A stretch of DNA of 64,000 bases, taken from contig JAFRQF010000027.1 in the NCBI GenBank assembly GCA_017428765.1, forward strand, positions 62,001 to 126,000, written 5' to 3'. Source of the stretch: Erysipelotrichaceae bacterium. Its GTDB lineage: Bacteria > Bacillota_I > Bacilli_A > Erysipelotrichales > Erysipelotrichaceae. Below the pieces are notes generated by a model, which saw nothing but the letters and a program-made list of their open reading frames with translations, was not told the origin of the DNA and searched no databases. Made by a program: the position numbers and the translations under genes. Shown piece after piece: positions 45,239-54,337 of the stretch. The first letter of the stretch is position 1; every line of letters starts with the position of its first letter.

Positions 45239-46150
45239 TTAAATATAGTTTACTAACACCAGGATTATGAAGAAAAAATCATTTCCTGTATTTGATCTGA
45301 AACGTTTATCTTTCAGAAAGCTCTTTTTCAAAGTCATATCATTCATATAATACGCAACAGTATTCAATAATTCTCTTTTCTCTTCATCTATCTCTTCGCC
45401 ATACACTTTTAGTAAAGATTTCGCAGAATTAGAGCGATAATTTCGGATCCTGCCGTTTAAAAAACGTTTGACTCTGCCAGCAAACACTTTGAAAACATTC
45501 GCGTTCATACCGATCTGATTGTTTCCGTGCTGTCTGTAATACATATGAGTTTCAGGGTCCAGGATCACTTTTCCGAACATCGCCACGACTTTATGAATGA
45601 TCGCATCATGAATGACGCAGTATTCTTTATTCACATCATATTTCAAGATCTTGCGTCTTGCCCGGTCATTGAAAACAAAAGTACAGCCAGGTGCCGTATG
45701 ATAGATAAGCGAATGAGGAAAATCTGAAAAGCCATACAGTCTGGAGACATTGGAATCGATCGGATTCAGATCTGCATCCGTAAGTGTATATCTGCTGCAA
45801 TACAATAAAGGAACATCTGTATCCTCTTTTTCCAAAGCTTTGATCGCAGATTCCAATTTATCTTCAAACCACACATCATCCTGATCGCACAGGGCATAAT
45901 ACTGTGCTTCCGGACAATTCCCGATCAATTCCCAGAAAGATTTTGCCGGACCTTTGTTATCCCCGCAATAGTACTTTATGAACGGGTACTTATCGCTATA
46001 TTCCTTCAGTACTTCGACCGTAGCATCTTTTGATCCATCATCCCTTATCAGAATTTGATCCGGTTTCAGAGTCTGATTCAAAAGAGATTCAAGCTGTTCT
46101 CTGATGTAATTCTCGCCATTGTATGTCGACATCAAAACGATCAGTTTCAC
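45239..46150 (-). CDS. Glycosyltransferase family 2 (rhamnosyltransferase-like)
   Basis: 303 aa, soluble GT-A enzyme. MSTYNGENYIREQLESLLNQ at the N-terminus, IRDDGSKDATVEVLKEY, and ALCDQDDVWFEDKL (DXD) are typical of GT2 proteins resembling rhamnosyltransferases of streptococcal clusters. With dTDP-rhamnose made locally, rhamnose is a fair donor guess, not proven. It overlaps the gene upstream by 4 nt (ATGA). Confidence 0.9.
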   Translation of the reverse strand: MKLIVLMSTYNGENYIREQLESLLNQTLKPDQILIRDDGSKDATVEVLKEYSDKYPFIKYYCGDNKGPAKSFWELIGNCPEAQYYALCDQDDVWFEDKLESAIKALEKEDTDVPLLYCSRYTLTDADLNPIDSNVSRLYGFSDFPHSLIYHTAPGCTFVFNDRARRKILKYDVNKEYCVIHDAIIHKVVAMFGKVILDPETHMYYRQHGNNQIGMNANVFKVFAGRVKRFLNGRIRNYRSNSAKSLLKVYGEEIDEEKRELLNTVAYYMNDMTLKKSFLKDKRFRSNTGNDFFFIILVLVNYI

Positions 46151-47247
46151 TTCATCACCTCATCAATCGTTTTCAGACATTTTTCCAAAAAAATCTCTTT
46201 AGAGAAATTGTTGTTGAACAGATCATAAATACTTTGATTATCATTTCTCATCATCATCATTTTTCTGGCATCTATCGACAGATCATCAGAAAGATTGAAT
46301 CCAGCGCAATACTGTTCGACCAGATTCCATGTATCACCTTTGATGTTGTTGATAATCGGCAGACCATGCTGAAAATAATCTATGCATTTGACGGTGAGCC
46401 CGATGTAAAGATCTTCTCTGTAAATATTGATACCTCCATGGCATTGCCCAAAGATCTCTGCTTTTTTCTCTTTATCTCTTACCGGACCGTGATAGACCAC
46501 TTCGCATTCTTTTTTCAAGGACTCCAAAAAGGACTCCGTTTTTTCACCCTCACCTATAATGTGCGCGATCACAGGAAAATCGATCTGTTTAATGATCGAA
46601 ACGATCTTTTCTGTGTCTATGATATTATTAATCGAACCTATATAACACAAAGAAAGCGCATTGTCAGGATATGCAGATCTGCTGGAGATACAGCCCCCTT
46701 CTCTGGCCCAATGGATCGTAGTTATATTTCGATCGTATTCTTTTTTTAAAATCGAATGATAAAGGTCACATTCTGCAATCAGAGCATCACAACAACTGAT
46801 GTTTTTAGCGCGAAGGCTTCTCCAGTAACTGAAAGGAAAGACATTCTTGTTCACCTTGACCGGAAGAGATTCCGGCCACATATCGATGATATCGATGATC
46901 ATCTTTTTCTCAGGATGTTTTGCTTTGTACTTTCCTGCTTCTTTGGCCAAAGAATTCGCCGGGACCATCAGCCAGATAAGATCAGGATCCTCTTTTTCTA
47001 TCTGAGCGAAGCAGTCTTCAGCAAATCTTATATGTGAAAGAATCCTGTTCAAAGACAGGTTTTTCTTATATGGACGTGTTGGAATTGCTTTAAAGAAATG
47101 AGGAACTGTTGTTCTTTTTTCTTTTTTGATATGTGAAAAATCAGAGGTCAGAGCAACAGTGTCATACCCTCTGCTTTTACAAGCTTCATAAACAAAGCCC
47201 ATACGCTCCTCATTAGATTCAAAACAAGATGCGATCACTACTTTCAT
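46147..47247 (-). CDS. Glycosyltransferase family 4-like
   Basis: 366 aa with a GT-B layout: N-terminal acceptor half (VVIASCFESNEERMGFVYEAC, MIIDIIDMWPESLP), then AIIGEG-like donor motifs (FPVIAHIIGEGEKTESFL, VVYHGPVRDKEKKAEIFG, NIYREDLYIGLTVKCIDYFQHGLPI). The EX7E-type motif is degenerate (GLTVKCIDYFQ). No signal or helices. Acceptor and donor cannot be told from sequence. Confidence 0.88.
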   Translation of the reverse strand: MKVVIASCFESNEERMGFVYEACKSRGYDTVALTSDFSHIKKEKRTTVPHFFKAIPTRPYKKNLSLNRILSHIRFAEDCFAQIEKEDPDLIWLMVPANSLAKEAGKYKAKHPEKKMIIDIIDMWPESLPVKVNKNVFPFSYWRSLRAKNISCCDALIAECDLYHSILKKEYDRNITTIHWAREGGCISSRSAYPDNALSLCYIGSINNIIDTEKIVSIIKQIDFPVIAHIIGEGEKTESFLESLKKECEVVYHGPVRDKEKKAEIFGQCHGGINIYREDLYIGLTVKCIDYFQHGLPIINNIKGDTWNLVEQYCAGFNLSDDLSIDARKMMMMRNDNQSIYDLFNNNFSKEIFLEKCLKTIDEVMK

Positions 47248-47260
47248 ATAACGTGACTCA

Positions 47261-49315
47261 TTAATTCATAAATGTATAAGAGAGAACATATACAACGACC
47301 TCAAAAACCAGCACAACAAACGCAAAAAGCATATATTGATCGAATTTTTTTGAAATCTTGATCTTCTTATTTGAAAGAATCGGGAACAGATAAGGAAGGA
47401 AAGGACTGAAATAGCGTCCCTGGATACCTTGTATCATCGGACCTCCGAAATCTTCGATGACCTCCTGGTCGACTTCTGTCCAGGAGATCAGCATGCCGCC
47501 GACCATCATCAAGCCCCCGAAAACACAAAGCAATAAGACGACGACTCTGAAAATAACCGGTTCCATATGTTCCTCTTCCCGCAGGGAAGCACAGACCAGC
47601 AAACCAAGCAACATATGGACGATAGTCGTCGGAAGAATCAATGTATTTCCTGATAAAGCTCTGCCAAAAGAACCATAGAACCAAGTCTTCAGATTATAGC
47701 GTATCGTACGGAGAATGATCTCGATCGCAAATAAAGGATCATACATGACATCGGCAAATGTATAAGTTTCCCCTTCTAGAGTCAGAGGTAATTTCATTGT
47801 CATACTATATAATGTTTCCGCATTAACAGGTCTCATAAACAGATTCTCAAATATTTTTCTGACAATCCTGAATATCAGCGGGAACAGAAGAACAGTCAAT
47901 TCATACATTGCGGGAGCTGTAACGACCAGGATGGCAATGATCTTATTCTTTTTAGAGCCGAATCTGTGTTCCGGTACAAACCAGTACAGGAAAGAAAACA
48001 GACCATATACGACTTTGATCGGTGCGATCAGAAGATTGACGATAAAAACGAATACGAATTCTTTCCTAGTGATCGGTTCATCCGAAAACATCCATTTCAT
48101 AAGAAATGCAATGATGACGAAAGTAAGTCCGTTGATATAACAGTCGTACGAAAAAGAAGCCGCCTGCTGCATGAAGATCGGAAGCGTAGCCAGGATACCG
48201 AACAAGAGCTTGTGAACTGGTGTCTTTTTGATGGCAAGATAAACACATATCACATAGAAGGCCAGATTAAAGAGCCTTCCCAGATAAAAGGTTCTGAGCA
48301 TATTCAATTTCAACAGCCTGCCAAGCGTGATACCCAATGCCTGAGGAACGAAACAGATATGATAAGATTCATCAATATCGAAAGCCATTCTTGATTCTAC
48401 GTTGTCCAACCGCAAAGGGCGGTTGATCTTCTGAATGAATCTTTCGTATGCTGCCGAAATATTCAAATGACCTGCCATGGCACCGTAATTCAAATATTCA
48501 TCATCGATCATCAGGTGATCCTTGCTTCCCATCAGTTTGTTTGAAAGCTGCAGAGAATATTCATAATGGATCGTTTCATCCGGGACTGACATCGGCGTTA
48601 TTATGAGCCAGAGGGTAAGGCCGAAACAAATTGCGATCACAGTAAAAAGAACCTCATAACGCGGCTTCACCAGCAGGATCAGCAACACGATGAACGTAAA
48701 AGTTACAATAACCCAGGTAATGACGATTTGATAAAACAGTTTAAGATCATCGTTTTCATTCATGAAACGTAACGACAGGTCACCTTCTTGAATCTCGTCG
48801 TTGATCTTTAAAGTGCTTCCTTCATATGCCTTAAGATTTGAGTAATAAACTCCGGCACCTTGTCCAAGATCACTTTGCGAGTTCAGCAAGACACGTATCT
48901 GCGGGTCTGTATTCGGATCAAGCTTTTGATTTAAGGCAACCGTCAGAAAAGCATTATCCTGAAGCGAATTCGCCTTTATCGTTTTTTGTGCATAAACCGT
49001 TCCACTCTTAACGCCCTGCACTTCAATATCAAAAGATCCGTTGTTTTTTCTTGCGTATGTCGCGAATTTGATGGCGATCGCATCACTTCCCTCTATTGAA
49101 GGCAGAATCTGATCAACCCGTGTATCCTCGCATAATTCAACAACATTATCTGAAAATTCATTCCCGGTGGAGATCTTTCCTAAAGTATCTTTGTAAAAGA
49201 ACAGTGTAAAAATCACCGCAAAGATCCATATCGCCAACAGCGCAATTATGACTATCTTGTTGTTTTTAAAATTTTCTTTGACTCTGTCTTTTAGTTCGTT
49301 CCATTTATTTTTCAT
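47261..49315 (-). CDS. DUF2142-family polytopic membrane protein with related N-terminal ectodomain
   Basis: 684 aa. First helix at about 21-40, an external domain at about 45-188, then about eleven helices. The motif ITPMSVPDETIHYEYSLQLSN after the third helix is the acidic loop signature of DUF2142 membrane proteins, which resemble GT-C enzymes. The ectodomain follows the same order of features as the permease and its paralogue (GSFDIEV, NAFLTVAL, PQIRVLLNS, GVYYSN, LKINDEIQEGDLSLRF), though similarity is weaker. It is probably a membrane glycosyltransferase or polymer-modifying enzyme acting outside. Function not established. Confidence 0.82.
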   Translation of the reverse strand: MKNKWNELKDRVKENFKNNKIVIIALLAIWIFAVIFTLFFYKDTLGKISTGNEFSDNVVELCEDTRVDQILPSIEGSDAIAIKFATYARKNNGSFDIEVQGVKSGTVYAQKTIKANSLQDNAFLTVALNQKLDPNTDPQIRVLLNSQSDLGQGAGVYYSNLKAYEGSTLKINDEIQEGDLSLRFMNENDDLKLFYQIVITWVIVTFTFIVLLILLVKPRYEVLFTVIAICFGLTLWLIITPMSVPDETIHYEYSLQLSNKLMGSKDHLMIDDEYLNYGAMAGHLNISAAYERFIQKINRPLRLDNVESRMAFDIDESYHICFVPQALGITLGRLLKLNMLRTFYLGRLFNLAFYVICVYLAIKKTPVHKLLFGILATLPIFMQQAASFSYDCYINGLTFVIIAFLMKWMFSDEPITRKEFVFVFIVNLLIAPIKVVYGLFSFLYWFVPEHRFGSKKNKIIAILVVTAPAMYELTVLLFPLIFRIVRKIFENLFMRPVNAETLYSMTMKLPLTLEGETYTFADVMYDPLFAIEIILRTIRYNLKTWFYGSFGRALSGNTLILPTTIVHMLLGLLVCASLREEEHMEPVIFRVVVLLLCVFGGLMMVGGMLISWTEVDQEVIEDFGGPMIQGIQGRYFSPFLPYLFPILSNKKIKISKKFDQYMLFAFVVLVFEVVVYVLSYTFMN

Positions 49316-49318
49316 AGC

Positions 49319-50548
49319 TTATTGACCGACTAATAGATTATTATAATTGTCATTATTCAGTTTTTCCAGGGAATAATCAGAAACCGACTGATCCAGGATC
49401 AGAGAACGGATATTCTTTTTGATCATTTCTTTCTCGGAACCGACCGTATCAAAACCATATTCCTTCAGGATGCGGTAGCTGGGCGAATTGGGGTCACATA
49501 CCCCCAGGATCGGTTTTTTAAGCATCAGATATTCTACGATCTTGCTTGGAAGATAGGGCTGGCTTTCAGCTCTGGGCATCAATGTGTCAAATAGCACCAG
49601 TATGTCCGCGTCTTTCATGATCTGCACCGATTCTTTATAAGTCACTTTATCATGGAGCACAAAAACATCTTCCAGTCCATATTCTTTGATCTTTTTCACA
49701 TCGGGAGCTTGGATCTCCGAATACTGATGAAATACAATCATGCCTTTCAGATCCTTGACTTCCTCTTTCAGTTCCTTCAAGGCTTCCAGAAAGGAATCGA
49801 TCCTTCTTAGGCCATACAATCTGCCCAGATGTACGGCTTGTTTCGTCTGGTGATGAACTTTTGGAACATCAATGAGATCGGAATACATCTTCCATTCCGG
49901 AATGTAAGTCAACGGATAAATGACGGACTTTTTCACCAATTCCTCATAATTCGGATACTGCTTCAAAGTGAAGTCACGCTGCTCTTCACAAATGAATACA
50001 AGCTCATCCGCATGATTGACGGCAACTTCCTCATATCTGTTGTTATAGAGGAAAAAAGCTCCGACATTGAATGCGATCTTATAGAAGATGCTTCGATCGG
50101 AAAGATCCGCTTTCTTATATGGAGATCCTTTAAACGGATCGGAAAAAGAAGCGATCCATCTGACTTCCGGATGTTTCTTCTTGATCTTATAGCCGGCGAT
50201 ATGTGAGATGCCAGGAACGATCGATGTGAACAGATACTGATATTTTCCTTTTTCAAATTCTTTCAAAGAATCATAGACATATTTGTTCATCAAAAAAAGA
50301 CTCACCGGCAATCGTAAAGGATAATTTCGCGGGATCGACCAGTCTAAATCGGAAGTATATTTTATATTGAATTGTTTAAAATTTTCATCTTTTTCGAGTT
50401 CTTTTAAAAGGCTCGGGTCTTCTTTTCCCTTAAAACAAAAAACGTCCATGTCAAGATCAAGGTTTCGAAGACGTTTATAGGAAAGGATGGTAACGGTGTC
50501 GTTATAGGGAACGAAGCTTCCCGGAACGACAAACATTTTATTTTTCAT
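49319..50548 (-). CDS. Glycosyltransferase, GT-B fold (GT4-like)
   Basis: 409 aa. VVPGSFVPYNDTVTILSYKRLR at the start, WIASFSDPFKGSPYKK, HADELVFICEEQRDFTLKQYP, AVHLGRLYGLRRIDSFLEAL and the donor-site segment ADILVLFDTLMPRAESQPYLPSKIVEYLMLKKPI. The end is full length. It lies between the DUF2142 gene and the DUF2304 gene, overlapping the latter by 11 nt. Confidence 0.88.
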   Translation of the reverse strand: MKNKMFVVPGSFVPYNDTVTILSYKRLRNLDLDMDVFCFKGKEDPSLLKELEKDENFKQFNIKYTSDLDWSIPRNYPLRLPVSLFLMNKYVYDSLKEFEKGKYQYLFTSIVPGISHIAGYKIKKKHPEVRWIASFSDPFKGSPYKKADLSDRSIFYKIAFNVGAFFLYNNRYEEVAVNHADELVFICEEQRDFTLKQYPNYEELVKKSVIYPLTYIPEWKMYSDLIDVPKVHHQTKQAVHLGRLYGLRRIDSFLEALKELKEEVKDLKGMIVFHQYSEIQAPDVKKIKEYGLEDVFVLHDKVTYKESVQIMKDADILVLFDTLMPRAESQPYLPSKIVEYLMLKKPILGVCDPNSPSYRILKEYGFDTVGSEKEMIKKNIRSLILDQSVSDYSLEKLNNDNYNNLLVGQ

Positions 50549-50897
50549 TCTTTTTCTTCAATTCATCGAGTTCTTTCTTCAAAGAAGCGACCTCGTATGT
50601 CAGTTTGATGATCTCTTCATTGTGCTTGGAGATCATGATGTAAACGTAAAAAGTCAACGCATATAACAAAGCGGTCATGATCAAAAAGACCGTATTGACC
50701 GGAAGCTGTATTCCCAAAAGGCCGGAAAGAGCATAAAAAGATTCCGGAAAGACCGACATGGCAAGCGAAAGCAAAGCCCACAAAAGCCATACGATCGAGT
50801 ATTTGATATTCAGTTTTCTTCTGATAACAGAAAGAATGATGATAAGAAAAACACCAAGAGAAGCTAACAACAATCCTAAACGTAACCCACTGCTCAT
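50538..50897 (-). CDS. DUF2304 small membrane protein
   Basis: 119 aa with three hydrophobic stretches (about 6-25, 33-52, 65-90) and a C-terminal coiled coil (NEEIIKLTYEVASLKKELDELKKKNEK region). The pattern SIVWLLWALLSLAMSVFPESFYALSGLLGI is characteristic of DUF2304 proteins, which nearly always sit beside a DPM1-like glycosyltransferase, as here (50910). It is thought to act as its membrane partner; this role is inference from context. Confidence 0.85.
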   Translation of the reverse strand: MSSGLRLGLLLASLGVFLIIILSVIRRKLNIKYSIVWLLWALLSLAMSVFPESFYALSGLLGIQLPVNTVFLIMTALLYALTFYVYIMISKHNEEIIKLTYEVASLKKELDELKKKNEK

Positions 50898-50909
50898 AGA
50901 AACCTCTCT

Positions 50910-51575
50910 CTATTGAATAAATATAATGGACAGGATCTCGCACAGCATGAAGTAGATCGATTTCAAAGGATTGGCAAAATAAGAAACGCCCCCTTCTCTT
51001 TCTTTCATGTCGACTTGGATCTCTTTAACGTTGAAACCTTTGTGAAGCAGATAGCACATCGCATCCGGTTCCGCATAGAAATTCATTGATTCATTAAAAC
51101 TCGCAATGACCTTCTTTCCAAGTGCCCGCATGCCGCTGGTCGGATCCGTAACGGTCTTTCCTGTTTTAACCTTGATCAGAAAACACAGAATACGGCTGCC
51201 GATCATACGAAGCGACAGCGGCTTTTTCTTTAACAGAAAGCGGGAGCCGACAACATAATCACTGCCGTTTTGGATCTCTTTGATCAGAGAAGACATGAAT
51301 ACAGGCGGATGCTGGCCATCACCATCGATACACAAAACGCAGTCATAATCATGGTCATGTGCATACATAAAACCCGCTCTGGTCACCCCGGCCAGGCCAA
51401 GGTTGACCGGAAGATCCAGATGGTTGAAATGATTCTCATCCAGGATCTTGGCAGTTTCGTCCGTCGAACAGTCGTTAATGATCAAATAATCATAACCATA
51501 TCCCGTTATTTCTTTTGCCAGATTCGCGATATTCTCCTGCTCGTTATACGCAGGGATGACGATGAGCGTTTTCAT
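50910..51575 (-). CDS. Glycosyltransferase family 2, DPM1-like
   Basis: 221 aa GT-A domain without the C-terminal helices of GtrB. VIPAYNEQENIANLAKEI, INDCSTDETAKI, CIDGDGQHPPVFM (DXD), VVGSRF and SGMRALGKKVI. It should form the cytosolic half of a polyprenyl-phosphate sugar synthase with the DUF2304 gene 12 nt downstream. This is the second such enzyme in the cluster, beside 31128, implying two lipid-linked donors. Confidence 0.92.
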   Translation of the reverse strand: MKTLIVIPAYNEQENIANLAKEITGYGYDYLIINDCSTDETAKILDENHFNHLDLPVNLGLAGVTRAGFMYAHDHDYDCVLCIDGDGQHPPVFMSSLIKEIQNGSDYVVGSRFLLKKKPLSLRMIGSRILCFLIKVKTGKTVTDPTSGMRALGKKVIASFNESMNFYAEPDAMCYLLHKGFNVKEIQVDMKEREGGVSYFANPLKSIYFMLCEILSIIFIQ

Positions 51576-51595
51576 ATAAAGTAATTATAGTATAA

Positions 51596-52708
51596 TCAGT
51601 TTCCTTTTTCTTTTCCAAAATATGTGTCAATATATGGCTTTTGTCTTCTAACCATATTCTCGATCGTGAACTCTTTAATGATCTCAAGGCTTTTTTCAGA
51701 CATCTTTTTATTGTTTTCTTCTCTCAAACATAGATCGATATCCTTCGATAGTTCATCCACATCATACGTTTTAAAGATCATACCGTTTCCATCGATCAGG
51801 CTCTTTGCTCCAACAACGCTATCTGATGCGATCACCGGAACGCCCTGCGCCATCGCTTCATTCAGAACCAGTCCCCAGACATCCGTCTCTGAAGGCAAAA
51901 CAAACAGATCGGAAGCCTTATAATACTCACTGACTTCCTCCGGCATAACAAAATCGATGTAATGGATCCGGTCACAGTCTTTTGAAAGTTCAAGGTATTC
52001 GTCCAGCGGCTTCCCGCCCAGGATAAAAAGTTCGCAATCGCTCTTACATTTTCTGACGGCCAGGATAAGGTCTTCAAAACGCTTTAAAGGAAGAAAACGG
52101 CCAACACCAAGAACGATCTTTCTTTCCGTTTCGATCCTCAGCTTTTTTCTTATTTCCTTTTTTTCTTCTGAAGTAAAAGGCTTTTCTGCGATCTCTTCAT
52201 CCTTTATGGATGAAAGGTTGTGAATGATAATCTTCTTCGGGTCAGCTCCATACGCCACCAGATGTTTCTTGGTCGCTTCACCGCTCGCAGTGAATCCCGT
52301 GCAAAGCTTACCGATGACAATCCTTTTTACGAATTCTCTGAAAGGTGACTTTACTCTTTCCGTCGGATAGCCATCTACGTTGACCAAACTGTACCTTCCT
52401 TTTAGTTTGCAATACAGAAGCCCCAGAAGGTTCGTCTTTGGTCCATACCCATCAAATATGATCAATGCATTCTTGCTGTCTCTGATGACATCGATCACAT
52501 CGAAACAGATCGGATCATAAAGATCTTTATCATTTTTCAGTTTATGGATTTTACATGTCTCAGATTCTTTTTGCAGCCATCTGTCATCCCTTTCATAATC
52601 GTGGTCTTTGGTATAGACGATCGTCACATCATAAAACTTTGCGAGTTCTTCACACCACATCTTTCTGTAAGGGGCAATGTTTGAAGTGATCACGATGATC
52701 TTATCCAT
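51596..52708 (-). CDS. Glycosyltransferase family 4
   Basis: 370 aa from the ATG at 52708, which gives the natural start MDKIIVITSNIAPYRKMW; the longer frame overlaps the previous gene. GT-B motifs: LVNVDGYPTERVKSPF, FTASGEATKKHLVAYG, KIVLGVGRFLPLKRFEDLI, LFVLPSETDVWGLVLNEAMAQGVPVIASD (the complete EX7E donor site). It is a textbook retaining GT4 enzyme. It overlaps the upstream gene by 8 nt. Confidence 0.93.
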   Translation of the reverse strand: MDKIIVITSNIAPYRKMWCEELAKFYDVTIVYTKDHDYERDDRWLQKESETCKIHKLKNDKDLYDPICFDVIDVIRDSKNALIIFDGYGPKTNLLGLLYCKLKGRYSLVNVDGYPTERVKSPFREFVKRIVIGKLCTGFTASGEATKKHLVAYGADPKKIIIHNLSSIKDEEIAEKPFTSEEKKEIRKKLRIETERKIVLGVGRFLPLKRFEDLILAVRKCKSDCELFILGGKPLDEYLELSKDCDRIHYIDFVMPEEVSEYYKASDLFVLPSETDVWGLVLNEAMAQGVPVIASDSVVGAKSLIDGNGMIFKTYDVDELSKDIDLCLREENNKKMSEKSLEIIKEFTIENMVRRQKPYIDTYFGKEKGN

Positions 52709-53654
52709 TGAGGTCCATCCTTCTGCATAAGACATACAAGAGTTTTGGGGAGCTGCTGCAGACAAAAGCAAGAAGACAGGCTTTTATTTCGTTGATCCCC
52801 GAGATCCTCTGAAAGATCGTTCTGCCATCCAGTTCCGTATAGACTTTCTTGAATTCCTCGTAATCCATGATCCTGGCAGCGGAATACAAAGCTCCCAGTT
52901 CCCACCGCGGAAAGAGTCTCTTTTCTATAGATTTGTATTGCGGGAAGTCAGAAAAATAAGAACTGACCGTTTTTTTGAATTCTTTATGGCTTTCAATGAT
53001 CCTTTCACCCGATGAGCTTGTCATGATCGAATTATCCCTGACATAGTAGCCATACAGTTTCTGATGCAGGTATACGGATTTCTGCGAATGGAGGATTACA
53101 TTCCAGATAAACGGCTGATCTTCTGAAAAACGGATCTTTTCATCAAACAGCAGACCCTTTTCCAGAAGAAAGTTCTTCTTAAACAGCATCGATGGCACGA
53201 CGAAACCGATATTCCGCTTTAAAAAAACCTCGAGAAGCGATTCTTTGTCAAATACCGTTATCTGATCATTTGTATCATCCGGCACTTCCTGTTTTTTTAC
53301 AAACCGAAAATTACAGAAGACGAAATCTGTATCCTCTCTCATTTCCCGAAGCAAGGATGAAAGGAAGTTTTCATGTACAGCATCGTCTGCGTCGATACAT
53401 ACGACATATTCACCTTTTGCCTTCAGGATGCCAGCGTTTCTTGCGCTGGCAAGGCCACCGTTTTCCTTATTGACGATCTTCCAGGTCACATCCTTATCTT
53501 GCAGAAAATCCTGTACAAAATCGATGCTTTTATCTTTTGAACCATCATTGACCACGATCAATTCAAAATCCCTGTAGTCCTGAGCAACTATCGAATTCAG
53601 ACATGTAACGATATATTTTTCAACATTATAGACAGGAACTACAACCGAGATCAT
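52701..53654 (-). CDS. Glycosyltransferase family 2
   Basis: 317 aa GT-A enzyme. MISVVVPVYNVEKYIVTCLNSIVAQ, VVNDGSKDKSIDFVQ, GGLASARNAGI, and CIDADDAVHENFL (DXD) are all visible, like EpsJ/CpsI-type transferases. The stop overlaps the start of the next gene, and its own start overlaps the deacetylase end by 4 nt. Confidence 0.92.
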   Translation of the reverse strand: MISVVVPVYNVEKYIVTCLNSIVAQDYRDFELIVVNDGSKDKSIDFVQDFLQDKDVTWKIVNKENGGLASARNAGILKAKGEYVVCIDADDAVHENFLSSLLREMREDTDFVFCNFRFVKKQEVPDDTNDQITVFDKESLLEVFLKRNIGFVVPSMLFKKNFLLEKGLLFDEKIRFSEDQPFIWNVILHSQKSVYLHQKLYGYYVRDNSIMTSSSGERIIESHKEFKKTVSSYFSDFPQYKSIEKRLFPRWELGALYSAARIMDYEEFKKVYTELDGRTIFQRISGINEIKACLLAFVCSSSPKLLYVLCRRMDLNG

Positions 53655-54337
53655 TTCATTTCCCTTTCATATACAGAATCATTCATATTGATGCGGGGGA
53701 TCGTATTTCCATATTCCTCGTTGTAAGGAATGGCATAAGTCATAAACACATGTTCAAAGCGATCCGACGCATCTTTAATATTTTCCTCTGAGCATGCATA
53801 CATTGAACCATAAGGAAAAGCAAAATCCTTAAGTGATATACCAAATTCCTCTTCCAGTTCTTTCTTTGATGTATCCAGTCCCTTTTCAAAACTTCTATCT
53901 TCCATAAATCTGGACAATTCGTGTTGATAGTTATGAGAACCCAGGATCGCTTTGGAATCCCTCAGCATTTCTTTGAGCATCTCTGAGTTAAGATAATTCT
54001 CTTTATTCAGAAATTCGTTGGAAACAAACAGGTAAAACGGAAGATCTTTTTCTTTCAAAAGCGGATACGCATTGCGATACACGCTTTCATAGACATCGTC
54101 AAAGGTGATCACGACATTATCAGGATCTTTTTCCTTCAATAAAGTATCTGCATCAACGATTTTTTTATTCTTCACAAGGTAATTGATCAATGATTCAAAA
54201 TGATCTTTTGTAATCGAATAGATGTCATGATCATCATTGACGTTATGAAACATATAAACCTTGCCCTGGCAAGGTTTATTCTTGTGATTAAAGACATAAA
54301 GCCTTTGAAGAAGTATATAGTAAAGCCTTTTAAACAT
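53651..54337 (-). CDS. Polysaccharide deacetylase (NodB-type, CE4)
   Basis: 228 aa. The NodB domain shows YMFHNV (start), VVITFDDVYESVYRNAYPLL (TFDD, metal and base), GSHNYQHE (His-X3-His type metal site) and FAFPYGS. It is short, with no cleavable signal peptide, although the basic N-terminus (MFKRLYYILLQRLYV) could be a weak anchor. Removes N-acetyl groups from amino sugars in a polymer or an intermediate, fitting a cluster that makes FucNAc. It overlaps the capG-like gene by 8 nt. Confidence 0.88.
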   Translation of the reverse strand: MFKRLYYILLQRLYVFNHKNKPCQGKVYMFHNVNDDHDIYSITKDHFESLINYLVKNKKIVDADTLLKEKDPDNVVITFDDVYESVYRNAYPLLKEKDLPFYLFVSNEFLNKENYLNSEMLKEMLRDSKAILGSHNYQHELSRFMEDRSFEKGLDTSKKELEEEFGISLKDFAFPYGSMYACSEENIKDASDRFEHVFMTYAIPYNEEYGNTIPRINMNDSVYEREMK

